Shown: positions 45,687 to 55,109, counted from the stretch's first letter. The stretch: DNA of 64,000 nt from Streptobacillus moniliformis DSM 12112 (GCF_000024565.1 NC_013515.1:1036497-1100496); one strand, 5' to 3'. Notes: a model not told the origin generated them from the sequence alone. Numbers and translations: made by a program.

Positions 45687-46489
45687 TTTTGCCCCCAAAA
45701 TGATATATATTTTGTAACATCATTAAATACTACATATGCCATAAGCATTAATAATAAGATAATTCCTATAGTATGTATTTTTTCTTCTAATTTCTTATTT
45801 AATTTAATTCCAAAATACTCAAGTAAAACAAATAGTACACGACCACCATCTAAAGCAGGTATAGGTAGTAAATTAAATATCCCTATATTTATAGATAAAA
45901 TAGCATATAGCTGTAATAATACTAAATAACCATAAGTATTAATGTGATGTGCAAATATTAAAGGTAGTCCTACAGGTCCAACCATTTCTTTTGCTTTAAC
46001 TGCTCCTGTAACTAACATTTTTAATCCTACAAATGTTGCATAAAATGATTTCCAAAATGCTGCAAAAGCAAAAGTTATAGGTCTTCCTGTTATTAAAGCA
46101 AGTATCATAAATGCTATTAAAGCTGTAATAAAGTTCATAAAAACACCAGCTAATAATACTATTATTTTTTCAAACTTAGGGTGTGATATAAAGCCTTTAT
46201 TATTATACTCTCTTATTTCTTCCTCACTATAATCTTTAAATTCTTTATCATCTTTACTAATTTCAACCATACCTTCTATTAATACATATCCACCAAGAGG
46301 TATAGCTCTTAAACTATACTGTGTTCCATTTTTTTCTCTGCTATAAATTAAAGGCCCCATTCCTATAGAAAATTCCGATACTGGCATATTGAATTTTTTT
46401 GCAGTATAAAAATGCCCTAATTCATGTAAAAATATTATTAAACTTAATATTATTAATGTAATTATTATAATAAAAAACATTATCTTCAT
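45683..46489 (-). CDS. rseP: Site-2 protease RseP (M50), PDZ-less short form
   Basis: Intramembrane zinc metalloprotease. HELGH lies at about residues 22-26 within the first membrane helix (LIIFLHELGHFYTAKKF). GMGPLIYSR...LRAIPLGGYVLIEG follows, and the third-helix motif PIPALDGGRVLFVL supplies the metal-binding Asp. At 268 residues it is much shorter than usual RseP/RasP: the region after the second membrane segment goes straight to WKSFYATFVGLKMLVTG and VGPVGLPLIF without a PDZ domain. It overlaps its neighbours by 4 bases on both sides. Confidence 0.92.
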   Translation of the reverse strand: MKIMFFIIIITLIILSLIIFLHELGHFYTAKKFNMPVSEFSIGMGPLIYSREKNGTQYSLRAIPLGGYVLIEGMVEISKDDKEFKDYSEEEIREYNNKGFISHPKFEKIIVLLAGVFMNFITALIAFMILALITGRPITFAFAAFWKSFYATFVGLKMLVTGAVKAKEMVGPVGLPLIFAHHINTYGYLVLLQLYAILSINIGIFNLLPIPALDGGRVLFVLLEYFGIKLNKKLEEKIHTIGIILLLMLMAYVVFNDVTKYISFWGQK

Positions 46490-47121
46490 TTCTCCATTTC
46501 CATTTTAATTCTTTTACTAATTTGATTTATCAGTAAAATATTCTTTGTATACAACATAGAATTACTATCTTTTAAAACCATTTCTTTATTGTCTTTAATT
46601 AAAACAAGTTCATCTGTAGATGTTTCCTCATTAATATATACTAAAACATTTTTTTCTTCTAAATCTTTTATTATATTTCTAAATATTTCATCATATATAT
46701 TACCTACTACTATTAAAATATTTTCTGTAGTTTTTATTAACTCAATTATCTTATATGTTAAATTATCAACTCTATCAAATAAATATATTCCATCCATATT
46801 ATACTGAGAATACAAACTATCTAAACTCATCTTTAAACTATTAATAGTTTCTGCAATCTCCTTTTCAAATTTATTAAGATATATACTTGGATCTATAACA
46901 CTATAGTTTTTAGAATCATCATTTGTTGGATGTAATTTAATTATACCCTTTTTTTCCATAATTTTCATAGACTTATACACAGAACTTCTTGAAACATCTA
47001 TTTCTTTTGAAATTTGAGTTGGATTTTCCCCAGGATGCTTAATTAAATATAGGTAAATCTTTGCTTCTATATCTGTAAACCCTATATCTACAAGTTGATT
47101 AAAAATTAATTCTTTATCCAT
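46486..47121 (-). CDS. TrmB-like winged-helix transcriptional regulator
   Basis: 211 residues. The N-terminal TrmB-type winged helix reads GFTDIEAKIYLYLIKHPGEN, PTQISKEIDVSRSSVYKSMK and IMEKKGIIKL, followed by a coiled segment (LNKFEKEIAETINSLKMSL) and a PLD-like C-terminal half (TENILIVVGNIYDEIFRNII). TrmB proteins often control sugar uptake; the target here is unknown. Coupled to dgt by a one-base overlap and to rseP by ATGA. Confidence 0.82.
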   Translation of the reverse strand: MDKELIFNQLVDIGFTDIEAKIYLYLIKHPGENPTQISKEIDVSRSSVYKSMKIMEKKGIIKLHPTNDDSKNYSVIDPSIYLNKFEKEIAETINSLKMSLDSLYSQYNMDGIYLFDRVDNLTYKIIELIKTTENILIVVGNIYDEIFRNIIKDLEEKNVLVYINEETSTDELVLIKDNKEMVLKDSNSMLYTKNILLINQISKRIKMEMEK

Positions 47122-48647
47122 TATTTTATCCCCATTAATTCTTGATAAGTTGTTTTAATATATGAATCAGTCATTCCAGAAATATAGTCTGTAACTAGTA
47201 ATAATCTTAAGTATAACTTGTAATTATATATCTTATTTTCATATTCTTGTTCAAGTCTTTCTTTTTTATTTCCCTCAAGTTTTTCTTCATCTATTTTAGC
47301 TTCAAGTTTAGCTCTTTGCTTATTTTCAAAATCATTTGCATATACATGATATACATATTTTTGATTTTCACTTAATATTATCCTATATTTCTTATGCACA
47401 GAATTATCTTTTTCAAACTTAGTATCATAATATATTATAGAATCAACAAATTTTTCTAATAAAAATTGTATCATAATATTTGCAGTAAGTTCCATTTGAT
47501 TATTCTTTTTAGATTCAAATATATATTTTCTTGATGCATATTTTAACATTTTAACTATTCTTGATGATCTACCATCTTCAAGTAAAGCCTTAGTAAATGT
47601 CCCATTCATTATTTCTTTATAATTACTAATAAAATTATTAACTACATCTTTAATAATAAGTCCTTGTATAGAGATAATCCATCTACTTGCAGCATAATTA
47701 TGTATGCTTTCATAACCTTTTTTCTTTGCCTCTTCCTTATACTTAATAAGTCTATCATAAAATATATCGCCATCTTCAAAACCATATTCTCTTAAGGCAT
47801 TTTCTAAATTATAGTAATTTAAATATTTTTTCTTTAATCCATCTTCAACATCTGCTGTTATATATGCTATATCATCAGCAGCCTCTAAAAGAAAAGTTAA
47901 AGGATGTCTATATATCTTATTTTCTTTTTCATCATATGTACCAGTTGATTTTACTACATCTAAAAATACATCTTCTTCTGCAAGAAAATATCCCATTTTT
48001 TTATCCTTAATATTTCCACTTTCTCTATCTATATCTTGTGAAGACACAGGATATTTAATCAATGTATTAAGTAGAGCATAAGTTAGATTCATACCATTTT
48101 CATCAACTAAAAAATGTAATTTAGATACAACCCTTATAGCTTGTGCATTACCTTCAAAATTTTCAAAATCAGCTATCATTTGAGGTGTTAATAAATCTTT
48201 TATTTTTTTTACTTCACCATTAAAATCTTTAATATCTGTTTTATCTATATAATTAGAAAACCACATTCTAATAGTATCTTCTCCAAAATGACCAAAAGGT
48301 GGATTCCCTATATCATGTATTAAAGCTGCTGATGATAATATAGTTGAAATAGCATTTAACTCTTCATATCCAAAATCAGGATCTATTTTCTCTTCTATTA
48401 TTCTTTTACCTATAGACTGTGCAATAGATTTAGCAAAAGATGAAACCTCAAGTGAATGAGTTAATCTAGTTCTTACAAAATCATTTTCTTCTAAAGGAAA
48501 GGCTTGTGTCTTATCTTGAAGCCTTCTAAAAGAAGGGGAAGATATTACTCTATGATAATCTTTTTCAAAATCATTCCTTATATCACTTGCTTTTATTCTA
48601 CTTCTAGCACGCCTTGTATTTATTGATAATAAATTTTTCCAATTCAT
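47121..48647 (-). CDS. dgt: Deoxyguanosinetriphosphate triphosphohydrolase (dGTPase)
   Basis: 508 residues, HD-superfamily. N-terminal DYHRVISSPSFRRLQDKTQ and the metal site RTRLTHSLEVSSFAKSIAQ / ALIHDIGNPPFGHFGEDTI (H...HD) are diagnostic, with DIAYITADVEDGLKK supplying the last Asp. It removes triphosphate from dGTP and controls dNTP pools. RBS GAGGAG. Follows the MATE gene in the operon. Confidence 0.95.
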   Translation of the reverse strand: MNWKNLLSINTRRARSRIKASDIRNDFEKDYHRVISSPSFRRLQDKTQAFPLEENDFVRTRLTHSLEVSSFAKSIAQSIGKRIIEEKIDPDFGYEELNAISTILSSAALIHDIGNPPFGHFGEDTIRMWFSNYIDKTDIKDFNGEVKKIKDLLTPQMIADFENFEGNAQAIRVVSKLHFLVDENGMNLTYALLNTLIKYPVSSQDIDRESGNIKDKKMGYFLAEEDVFLDVVKSTGTYDEKENKIYRHPLTFLLEAADDIAYITADVEDGLKKKYLNYYNLENALREYGFEDGDIFYDRLIKYKEEAKKKGYESIHNYAASRWIISIQGLIIKDVVNNFISNYKEIMNGTFTKALLEDGRSSRIVKMLKYASRKYIFESKKNNQMELTANIMIQFLLEKFVDSIIYYDTKFEKDNSVHKKYRIILSENQKYVYHVYANDFENKQRAKLEAKIDEEKLEGNKKERLEQEYENKIYNYKLYLRLLLVTDYISGMTDSYIKTTYQELMGIK

Positions 48648-48659
48648 ATATCATCTCCT

Positions 48660-50009
48660 CTAATCTCTTATTATTCTTTTAACCCATTTTTTCTGATTAT
48701 ATCTAAGTATTGCTGGAAGTAAAACTAAAATATCTGAACTTCCACCTAAAAAATATATAATATTAATAGGAAGAGATAAACTCTTACCAAGTAATGTAAG
48801 TGGAACAGAGAATATCCACATTCCAACTAAATCTAACATCATAGCATAATATATATCTCCACCTGCTCTTAATATACCAACAATAATAAGGAAGTTTAAT
48901 CCCTTAAATGGTAATATTAAACTCTCACTAAACACTACAAGTCTTGTTGTACTAATTAAACTAGACTCTGCCTTCATAAAGTTTAATACTAAAGGTGAAA
49001 TTATATTAACCAAAATTCCAGATAATATGGCTAGAAGTAACATTAATTTAAAACATAATTTAGCAATCTTTTTAGCCTGCATTAAATTATTCGCCCCTAA
49101 TTCATTGCCAATAAGAACTGATGAAGCATTAGATACTCCACTAAATACACTAATTAGCATAGAAGATATCGTTCCTGATATAATAACGGCTGAAAACTCT
49201 ACAGCTCCCATATTACTATATATTGATGCTCTATAAGTAATCCCCATTACCCATACAAACTCATGAATAAATGCAGGAAGTGATATTTTAATAATATCCT
49301 TAACTAAAGCAAACTCAAAAAAAATAGATTCCCTATAACTTGAAAGTATAGGAAATTTGTTTTTCTTTACTATGTATATCATATATATTAAAGAGAATAA
49401 TCTAGCAATAACAGTTGCAATCGCAGCTCCTTTAACACCTAATCTAGGTATTAATATTAAATTCCCTAAAATATTAAATGTAAGTCCCACTATTGAAGCA
49501 TAAAAAGAATATTTAGATTCACTAATTACTCTAAGCTGCATAGAAAAAACAAAACCTAATCCTGCAAGTGGGAATGTAAAACTCACATATTTAAAATATC
49601 TCATTGCCTGTTCTAAAACTAAATGGTCTTTACTATAAAATTTTAGTAATATTTCTGGATTAGTTAGCCCTATTATAATAAAAGGGATAGATAAAACAAG
49701 TGAAGTAATAGTTAAAAATCCTGAAATTTTATTCATCTTAGAATAATTTTTACTCCCAAAATACTGTGATGATAATACTCCTGCACCACTAAATAAGCCA
49801 AACAATGAAATAATATATACAAAAAATATTTGATTGGAAATACCTAAACCTGAAACAGCGTTAGTCCCTAATCCTAAAACAGGATCTGTCTTCCCTACCA
49901 TAAAATTATCTACAAAATTAATAAAATTATATACCAGATTCTCTAAAGCAACTGGCACACCAACTATGAGTATTTTTTTATAAATATTTATATCTTTAAT
50001 CTTTAACAT
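48660..50009 (-). CDS. MATE-family multidrug/Na+ efflux protein
   Basis: About 449 residues and 12 membrane segments with the MatE repeat pattern: VGVPVALENLVYNFINFVDNF plus SGLGISNQIFFVYII in the first half and ISLPAFIHEFVWVMGITY in the second. The ATG at 50009 has AAGGAG upstream; its start overlaps the end of the nuclease gene by 14 bases. Substrate unknown. Confidence 0.92.
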   Translation of the reverse strand: MLKIKDINIYKKILIVGVPVALENLVYNFINFVDNFMVGKTDPVLGLGTNAVSGLGISNQIFFVYIISLFGLFSGAGVLSSQYFGSKNYSKMNKISGFLTITSLVLSIPFIIIGLTNPEILLKFYSKDHLVLEQAMRYFKYVSFTFPLAGLGFVFSMQLRVISESKYSFYASIVGLTFNILGNLILIPRLGVKGAAIATVIARLFSLIYMIYIVKKNKFPILSSYRESIFFEFALVKDIIKISLPAFIHEFVWVMGITYRASIYSNMGAVEFSAVIISGTISSMLISVFSGVSNASSVLIGNELGANNLMQAKKIAKLCFKLMLLLAILSGILVNIISPLVLNFMKAESSLISTTRLVVFSESLILPFKGLNFLIIVGILRAGGDIYYAMMLDLVGMWIFSVPLTLLGKSLSLPINIIYFLGGSSDILVLLPAILRYNQKKWVKRIIRD

Positions 50010-50829
50010 CCAAATCTCCTTTATTTTCAAATTCCATAAATATTATTAGATGATCTGAAATATATTTTCTAATTTGTTCATGATTATCTTTTGTATAATC
50101 ATAAACTCCATACCTGCCTGTATATTCTTTTAAATTATTTCTATTAAAGAAGGCATTATCATATGAATTTGCAAGTCCTTTACTTGACATAGTAGTTTTA
50201 TTCTTAATAGAATTAAAAACTTCCTTAACATTATATGTATCTTTAAAATATTTAAAAGCCTTAGAATTTGCAGGCAAATTAAAATCTCCTAATAAAATTA
50301 CATCTTCTTCTTTAGATTTATCCATAAAATATTTATATACCTTATGATATCTACTAGCTTCAATTTCTCTTTCCACCTTATTTTTACCAAAAATAGAATG
50401 AGCTGATATTAAAACAAAATCAAAATTATTAGACCTTATTAATACTCCAAATGGATCTCTAATAAAATCTTTTGATTTCCCATCTTTATATATACCCATA
50501 GATTTTATACTATCTACTTTTTTTCTTCTAAAAAGCACTCCATAATGTTCCTTATAGTCCTTAGTTCCAACAGCCATATCAGAAATTATATATCCCCATT
50601 TTTCATTAGTAAATTTTTCTACTTCATTTCTTAAATTATTTATACCTTTTTCATTCATTACTTCTTGCATGGCAATAATATCAAATTTAGAAACTATTTT
50701 AGCAAGAGATTTCCAATCTTTTTTATTTTCTCCTAATTTTAAAGTATTAAAGCTCGCTATTAATATAGGTTCTGCCCAAATATTCATAGATAGAAAAATT
50801 AAAAAAAATAGTTTAAAAATTCTTCTCAA
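49996..50829 (-). CDS. Secreted endonuclease/exonuclease/phosphatase (DNase I-like) protein
   Basis: 277 residues with a TTG start (GAGGAG upstream) and a signal peptide (RRIFKLFFLIFLSMNIWA). EEP-fold catalytic pieces: ASFNTLKLGENK (Asn), DIIAMQEVMNEKG (Glu), LISAHSIFGKNK (His), ILLGDFNLPANS (Asp/Asn) and KYISDHLIIFMEF (Asp/His). These fit an extracellular Mg-dependent nuclease of the DNase I/CdtB fold; phosphodiesterase on other substrates is not excluded. First gene of the ten-gene operon. Confidence 0.85.
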   Translation of the reverse strand: MRRIFKLFFLIFLSMNIWAEPILIASFNTLKLGENKKDWKSLAKIVSKFDIIAMQEVMNEKGINNLRNEVEKFTNEKWGYIISDMAVGTKDYKEHYGVLFRRKKVDSIKSMGIYKDGKSKDFIRDPFGVLIRSNNFDFVLISAHSIFGKNKVEREIEASRYHKVYKYFMDKSKEEDVILLGDFNLPANSKAFKYFKDTYNVKEVFNSIKNKTTMSSKGLANSYDNAFFNRNNLKEYTGRYGVYDYTKDNHEQIRKYISDHLIIFMEFENKGDLDVKD

Positions 50830-50863
50830 AATATCTCCTCTTTTCCTATAAATTACACCCCTA

Positions 50864-50892
50864 ATTATACATCATTTTATAACTTTATTCAA
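50864..50892 (-). promoter_or_regulatory. Promoter of the nuclease-MATE-dgt...thioredoxin operon
   Basis: On the minus strand: TTGAAT (50887-50892), a 17-base spacer, TATAAT (50864-50869). The next clear terminator on this strand is near 40967-40992, about 9.9 kb away. Confidence 0.75.
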
Positions 50893-50900
50893 ATAAAAAA

Positions 50901-50918
50901 GACTAGATCCATCTAGTC
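50901..50918 (-). terminator. Terminator of the EF-P-family gene
   Basis: GACTAGAT / ATCTAGTC with a 2-base centre (perfect stem), followed on the minus strand by TTTTTTATTTG. It starts 3 bases after the stop codon. Confidence 0.88.
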
Positions 50919-50920
50919 TA

Positions 50921-51493
50921 TTAGTTTGCTCTTTCCATATATTCACCAGTACGAGTATCTATTCTAATCTTATCCCCTATATTGCAAAATAAAGGTACTT
51001 GTAATTGATATCCTGTTTCTATAGTTGCAGGTTTAGTTGCTCTACCTATAGTATCCCCTTTTAATCCTGGTTCAGTATAAGTTATTTCTCTAACTACTGT
51101 ATTAGGTAATTCAACACCAACTGCTCTTTCTTCATACAATAGAACTTGTATAACCATTTCATCTACTAAAAAGTCTACTGCATCTCCTAAGTCATCTTCT
51201 GTTAATGTCATTTGTTCAAATGTTTCTTGGTTCATGAAGTAATATTCCCCATCCATTTGATATAAATATTGCATTTGTGCTCTATCTAAAATAATGTCAT
51301 TCATCATATCAGTTGATAAAACTGTTATTTCTTGTACTTTTCCACTAATTAAATCTTTAATTTTAAATTTCATTTCAGCTGCTCTTGCCTTCTTACCAGA
51401 AGTTGATTGATGTCTATCTGCCTTTAAAATTAAATAAGGTGTATTATCTTTAACATATACATTACCTTGTCTTAATTCCATTGCTGCTTTCAT
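50921..51493 (-). CDS. efp: Elongation factor P family protein with an EfpL/YeiP-like loop
   Basis: 190 residues with three OB/KOW-type domains. MELRQGNVYVKDNTPYLILK opens domain I; EREITY-like VVREITYTEPGLKGDTIGRA and PLFCNIGDKIRIDTRTGEY close domain III. EF-P relieves ribosome stalling at polyproline. The tip loop of domain I, where classical EF-P carries a modified Lys/Arg (PGKG or GGR), here reads HQSTSGKKARAAEMKFK. It is about two residues longer and closer to E. coli YeiP (QSPTARGAATL). No EpmA/EpmB, EarP or deoxyhypusine-type gene is adjacent. Own promoter. Confidence 0.92.
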   Translation of the reverse strand: MKAAMELRQGNVYVKDNTPYLILKADRHQSTSGKKARAAEMKFKIKDLISGKVQEITVLSTDMMNDIILDRAQMQYLYQMDGEYYFMNQETFEQMTLTEDDLGDAVDFLVDEMVIQVLLYEERAVGVELPNTVVREITYTEPGLKGDTIGRATKPATIETGYQLQVPLFCNIGDKIRIDTRTGEYMERAN

Positions 51494-51521
51494 ACTTTTC
51501 CTCCTTAAAATTTTCCTTAAT

Positions 51522-51550
51522 ATTATACACTACTTTTAACTGTATGTAAA
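51522..51550 (-). promoter_or_regulatory. Promoter of the EF-P-family gene
   Basis: On the minus strand: TTTACA (51545-51550), a 17-base spacer, TATAAT (51522-51527), directly after the asd stop codon. Confidence 0.75.
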
Positions 51551-52537
51551 TTATTTATCTAATAATAGCTCTAAAATTTGAACTGCATTTGTTGCTGCAC
51601 CTTTTCTAATATTATCTGCAACAACCCATAAGTTTAATCCATTATCTACAGTTTCATCACGTCTTACTCTTCCAACAAAAACTTCATCTTTACCCTCACT
51701 CATTAATGGCATAGGATAAATATTATTCTTTATATCATCTACTAAAACAACACCATTTGCCTTAGATAATAAGTATTTTACTTTTTCAACATCAAATTCA
51801 GAATTTAATTCAACATTAATAGAAACTGAATGTGAATATCTAACAGGAACTCTTACACATGTTGCACTTACTTTTAGATCTGGTCTATGTAATATTTTTC
51901 TAGTTTCATTTACCATTTTCATTTCTTCTTTAGTATATCCATTTTCAAGAAAAGTATCTATGTGAGGTATAAGGTTAAATGCTATTTGTGAAGGAAAATT
52001 AGTTGAAGCTTCCCCTTTTAAATTCTTTTCTAGATCATCTAAACCTTTTATTCCAGCCCCTGATACTGATTGGTATGTAGAATATATTACTCTTTTAATT
52101 CCAAAATTATCTTCAAGTACTTTTAATACTGGTATTACCTGTATAGTAGAACAATTAGGATTAGCAATTATTCCTTTTACCATATTATCAGCATCTGAAA
52201 TATTAGCCTCTGGTACTATCAATGGTACTTCATCATCCATACGCCATGCACTTGAATTATCTATTACTTTTGCTCCTTTTTCTGCAAATTTAGGTGCAAA
52301 CTCTAATGAAGTTGAACCTCCTGCTGAAAATAGGGCAAAGTCTATATCATCTTTAATATTTTCTTCTTTAAGTTCAATGATTTCATATTCTTTACCTTTA
52401 AATTCTATTTTCATGCCAGCACTTCTACTTGAAGCATATAGATACATCTTATCAAAAGCTATATTCTTCTCTTCCATAACTTTTAAAATTGTTCTACCAA
52501 CTAATCCAGTTGCTCCAACTATAGCTATATTTTTCAT
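51551..52537 (-). CDS. asd: Aspartate-semialdehyde dehydrogenase
   Basis: Second step of the aspartate pathway. 328 residues: NADP-binding IAIVGATGLVGRTILKVMEE, phosphate/substrate region SAGGSTSLEFAPKFAEKG, catalytic Cys in IANPNCSTIQVIPVL, and the His in RVPVRYSHSVSINVEL. Start overlaps the dapF stop by one base (TAATG). Fifth gene of the lysC operon. Confidence 0.97.
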   Translation of the reverse strand: MKNIAIVGATGLVGRTILKVMEEKNIAFDKMYLYASSRSAGMKIEFKGKEYEIIELKEENIKDDIDFALFSAGGSTSLEFAPKFAEKGAKVIDNSSAWRMDDEVPLIVPEANISDADNMVKGIIANPNCSTIQVIPVLKVLEDNFGIKRVIYSTYQSVSGAGIKGLDDLEKNLKGEASTNFPSQIAFNLIPHIDTFLENGYTKEEMKMVNETRKILHRPDLKVSATCVRVPVRYSHSVSINVELNSEFDVEKVKYLLSKANGVVLVDDIKNNIYPMPLMSEGKDEVFVGRVRRDETVDNGLNLWVVADNIRKGAATNAVQILELLLDK

Positions 52538-53319
52538 TATTTAACACTCCCTTTATATATCATTTCACTTATTCCATTCATAAATATAGTCCCATCTTTT
52601 ATTTCTATTTCTAAACTTCCTCCTAAAAGATTAACCTTAACCTTATTTCCTGTCTTTCCTAACATGTTTGAAACATATCCTACTGCACTTGCACCTGTTC
52701 CACATGCTAAAGTTAGTCCAGCACCTCTTTCAAAAGTTATAACATCTACTTCTTCTCTATTTTTAACATAAACAAAATTCACATTAGTTCCTTTAGGAAA
52801 AACTTCTTTATTTTGTTCTATATTTTTACCATATTTAGTTACAAAATCTTCATTTAGTTCTTCTTTATCAACAAATATTACAACATGATCTGTCCCAGTA
52901 AAAGTATAGATATACTTAAATGTTCTATCAATTGCTTCTATAGTTTTAATTTCAGTTGTATTAATCGCAGCATTCATATCTACAGAAACTAAGAAATTAT
53001 CTTTTTCTGTATTAATTATCCTTATTTTTTTAATACCTGATAATGTATCTATTAAAATCTCATCATCTTTTGATACTAAATTATGATTATATAAATAATG
53101 TGCATAACATCTAATTCCATTACCACACATAGCTGCTAAAGAACCATCGGCGTTATAGAAATGCATATAAAAGTTTTCATTTTTCTTTTTAAGAATAATT
53201 ACCCCATCAGCACCTATAGATTTTCTTCTCTTGCAATATTTAACTATTTCTTCAACAGTTAAATCTTTTTCTGTTATTATGAAATCATTACCAAGTCCAC
53301 TGTATTTCTCAAATTCCAT
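52537..53319 (-). CDS. dapF: Diaminopimelate epimerase
   Basis: Cofactor-independent racemase making meso-DAP. 260 residues with both catalytic cysteines: AAMCGNGIRCYAHYL and GLTLACGTGASAVGYV. N-terminal KYSGLGNDFIITE and ADGVIILKKKN are also typical. Three bases after dapA. Confidence 0.97.
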   Translation of the reverse strand: MEFEKYSGLGNDFIITEKDLTVEEIVKYCKRRKSIGADGVIILKKKNENFYMHFYNADGSLAAMCGNGIRCYAHYLYNHNLVSKDDEILIDTLSGIKKIRIINTEKDNFLVSVDMNAAINTTEIKTIEAIDRTFKYIYTFTGTDHVVIFVDKEELNEDFVTKYGKNIEQNKEVFPKGTNVNFVYVKNREEVDVITFERGAGLTLACGTGASAVGYVSNMLGKTGNKVKVNLLGGSLEIEIKDGTIFMNGISEMIYKGSVK

Positions 53320-53321
53320 AA

Positions 53322-54188
53322 TTATATCAATCCTTTTTGAATAAATAGCTCTCTTAAAATATCTCTAACTTTGTCTGTTGCAGGTAATAAAGGTTCTCTA
53401 ACACCATCATTTTCAAGTAATCCTAATATATTCATAGCAGCCTTAATTGTAACAGGATTTCCTCCTATAAACATAGATTTATGTATATCATACATAAACT
53501 TATGTAAATTAAATCTTTCTTCACCAACTAATTCAAATTGCATTGCTACTTGTTTTGGAAAAGCATTAGCAGTTACAGAAATTATCCCACATGAACCTAT
53601 AGCTTGCATAGGTAACATAAAATTATCTTCACCTGAAATTACTGCAAAATTTTTATCAACCCTATTTATTATTTCTATCATTTGATCAATATTTCCTGTA
53701 GCTTCTTTTATTCCAACTATATTTTTAACCTTAGATAACTCAACAGTAGTTTCAACTTCTATATTAACTCCTGTTCTTGATGGCACGTTATAAAGTATTA
53801 CATCTACTCCAACCTCTGCTATTTTTTTATAATGGTTTATTATTTCTCTTTGTGTAGGTTTATTGTAATATGGAGTTACAGAAAGCACTGCATCTACACC
53901 TAAATCCTTACATATTTTAGTTAAATGTATTGCCTTTTCAGTTGAATTTGAACCTGCACCTGCAATTACTTGTATTTTACCATTTGCTTCATCTAAAACT
54001 GTTTTTATAGCTAAAATATATTCTTCTTCACTCATAGTTGCAGTTTCTCCTGTAGTTCCACAAACAACTATTCCCTTAGTCATATTATCTATATGAAATC
54101 TAACAAGTTCTCTAATTTTTTTTACATCTAATTTTAAATCTTTATCAAAAGGTGTTACTAAAGCTACATAACTTTTTTCATATTTCAT
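53322..54188 (-). CDS. dapA: 4-hydroxy-tetrahydrodipicolinate synthase
   Basis: 288-residue TIM barrel. VALVTPFDKDLKLDVKKIRE, GTTGETATMSEEEY (substrate carboxylate), SVTPYYNKPTQREII (catalytic Tyr) and NIVGIKEATGNIDQMIEI (Schiff-base Lys) are all present. It overlaps the stop of the GH114-like gene (ATGA). Confidence 0.97.
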   Translation of the reverse strand: MKYEKSYVALVTPFDKDLKLDVKKIRELVRFHIDNMTKGIVVCGTTGETATMSEEEYILAIKTVLDEANGKIQVIAGAGSNSTEKAIHLTKICKDLGVDAVLSVTPYYNKPTQREIINHYKKIAEVGVDVILYNVPSRTGVNIEVETTVELSKVKNIVGIKEATGNIDQMIEIINRVDKNFAVISGEDNFMLPMQAIGSCGIISVTANAFPKQVAMQFELVGEERFNLHKFMYDIHKSMFIGGNPVTIKAAMNILGLLENDGVREPLLPATDKVRDILRELFIQKGLI

Positions 54189-55108
54189 TTTAAACCTCTT
54201 TCCTCGAAATAATAATGTGTATCAACTGTATCTAATAAATATCCATCCACACCTATTTCATCTAATTTTTTTTGATAATCTTTAACAATTTTTTCCCATT
54301 CAATATCCCAATATTTTACTATGTAGTTTCCACTCCAATTTCTATTTTCTTCTACTATCCAATCAGGATATTTATCATTCCAACTCTTTTTCCAATAATA
54401 CCTATAATTTTCTGCCTCTCCTATACTAAAATATGCTATAACCAATCTTTTAGAACCTGAACTTTTTTTCTTTAAACTTTCAATTTGATTTTTTGAGAAA
54501 AACTTTCCATTTATAGATGGTTCTATCAACAAAATATCAAAATCTGTATTTTTTAAAGCATTCATATATTCTTCTAAGTCTTTAAATTTCTCTGGATTTA
54601 ATAAACACAAAAAGTTTTGAGCATCTTTTAAAGAATAAATATCATTTTGATTAAATCCTTTAATAGGTTCGTGTATTTCCCTTGCTTCAAAAGAAGGAAG
54701 TAATTCATTTACAAAATTAAATTTCTTAGCTTCACTTTCTAAATTACTTTTTATGTTTTTACCTTTACCATAATTAATGGTTAAAACTATTTTGCCTAAA
54801 TTACTAATTGGAATTAACATATCTAATAGTTCTTTTTTTACTTTTTCTGATGTAGGTTTATTAAATTTTAATTCATATCCATAAAAAAGTGATTCCTGTG
54901 TTGTTCCATTTGTTATTTTAAAAAAATCTTTATCTATCTTACCATTATTAAAATATATCAAGTTACCATTTTGAGTTATGAAAATCTTATCTTTACTTGT
55001 ATTTTCTCTTAACTTTCTTATTAAATCTCTCATTCTATCTTTATATATTTCTTGTGAAAAGATATTAAAAGAAAAAATAAAAAGAAAAGATAACATATAT
55101 TTTTTCAT
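54185..55108 (-). CDS. Secreted GH114-like (endo-alpha-1,4-polygalactosaminidase/TM1410-type) protein
   Basis: 307 residues with a signal peptide (MKKYMLSFLFIFSFNIFSQ). The C-terminal 130 residues match the TM1410/GH114 barrel style: KRLVIAYFSIGEAENYRYYW, WKKSWNDKYPDWI, NWSGNYIVKYWDIEWEKIV and LDEIGVDGYLLDTVDTH, ending in an acidic active-site-type motif. The N-terminal half is unassigned. The total is short and stops soon after DTVDTH, so it may be a truncated or minimal member. Located within the lysine/DAP operon. Confidence 0.72.
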   Translation of the reverse strand: MKKYMLSFLFIFSFNIFSQEIYKDRMRDLIRKLRENTSKDKIFITQNGNLIYFNNGKIDKDFFKITNGTTQESLFYGYELKFNKPTSEKVKKELLDMLIPISNLGKIVLTINYGKGKNIKSNLESEAKKFNFVNELLPSFEAREIHEPIKGFNQNDIYSLKDAQNFLCLLNPEKFKDLEEYMNALKNTDFDILLIEPSINGKFFSKNQIESLKKKSSGSKRLVIAYFSIGEAENYRYYWKKSWNDKYPDWIVEENRNWSGNYIVKYWDIEWEKIVKDYQKKLDEIGVDGYLLDTVDTHYYFEERGLK

Positions 55109-55109
55109 A

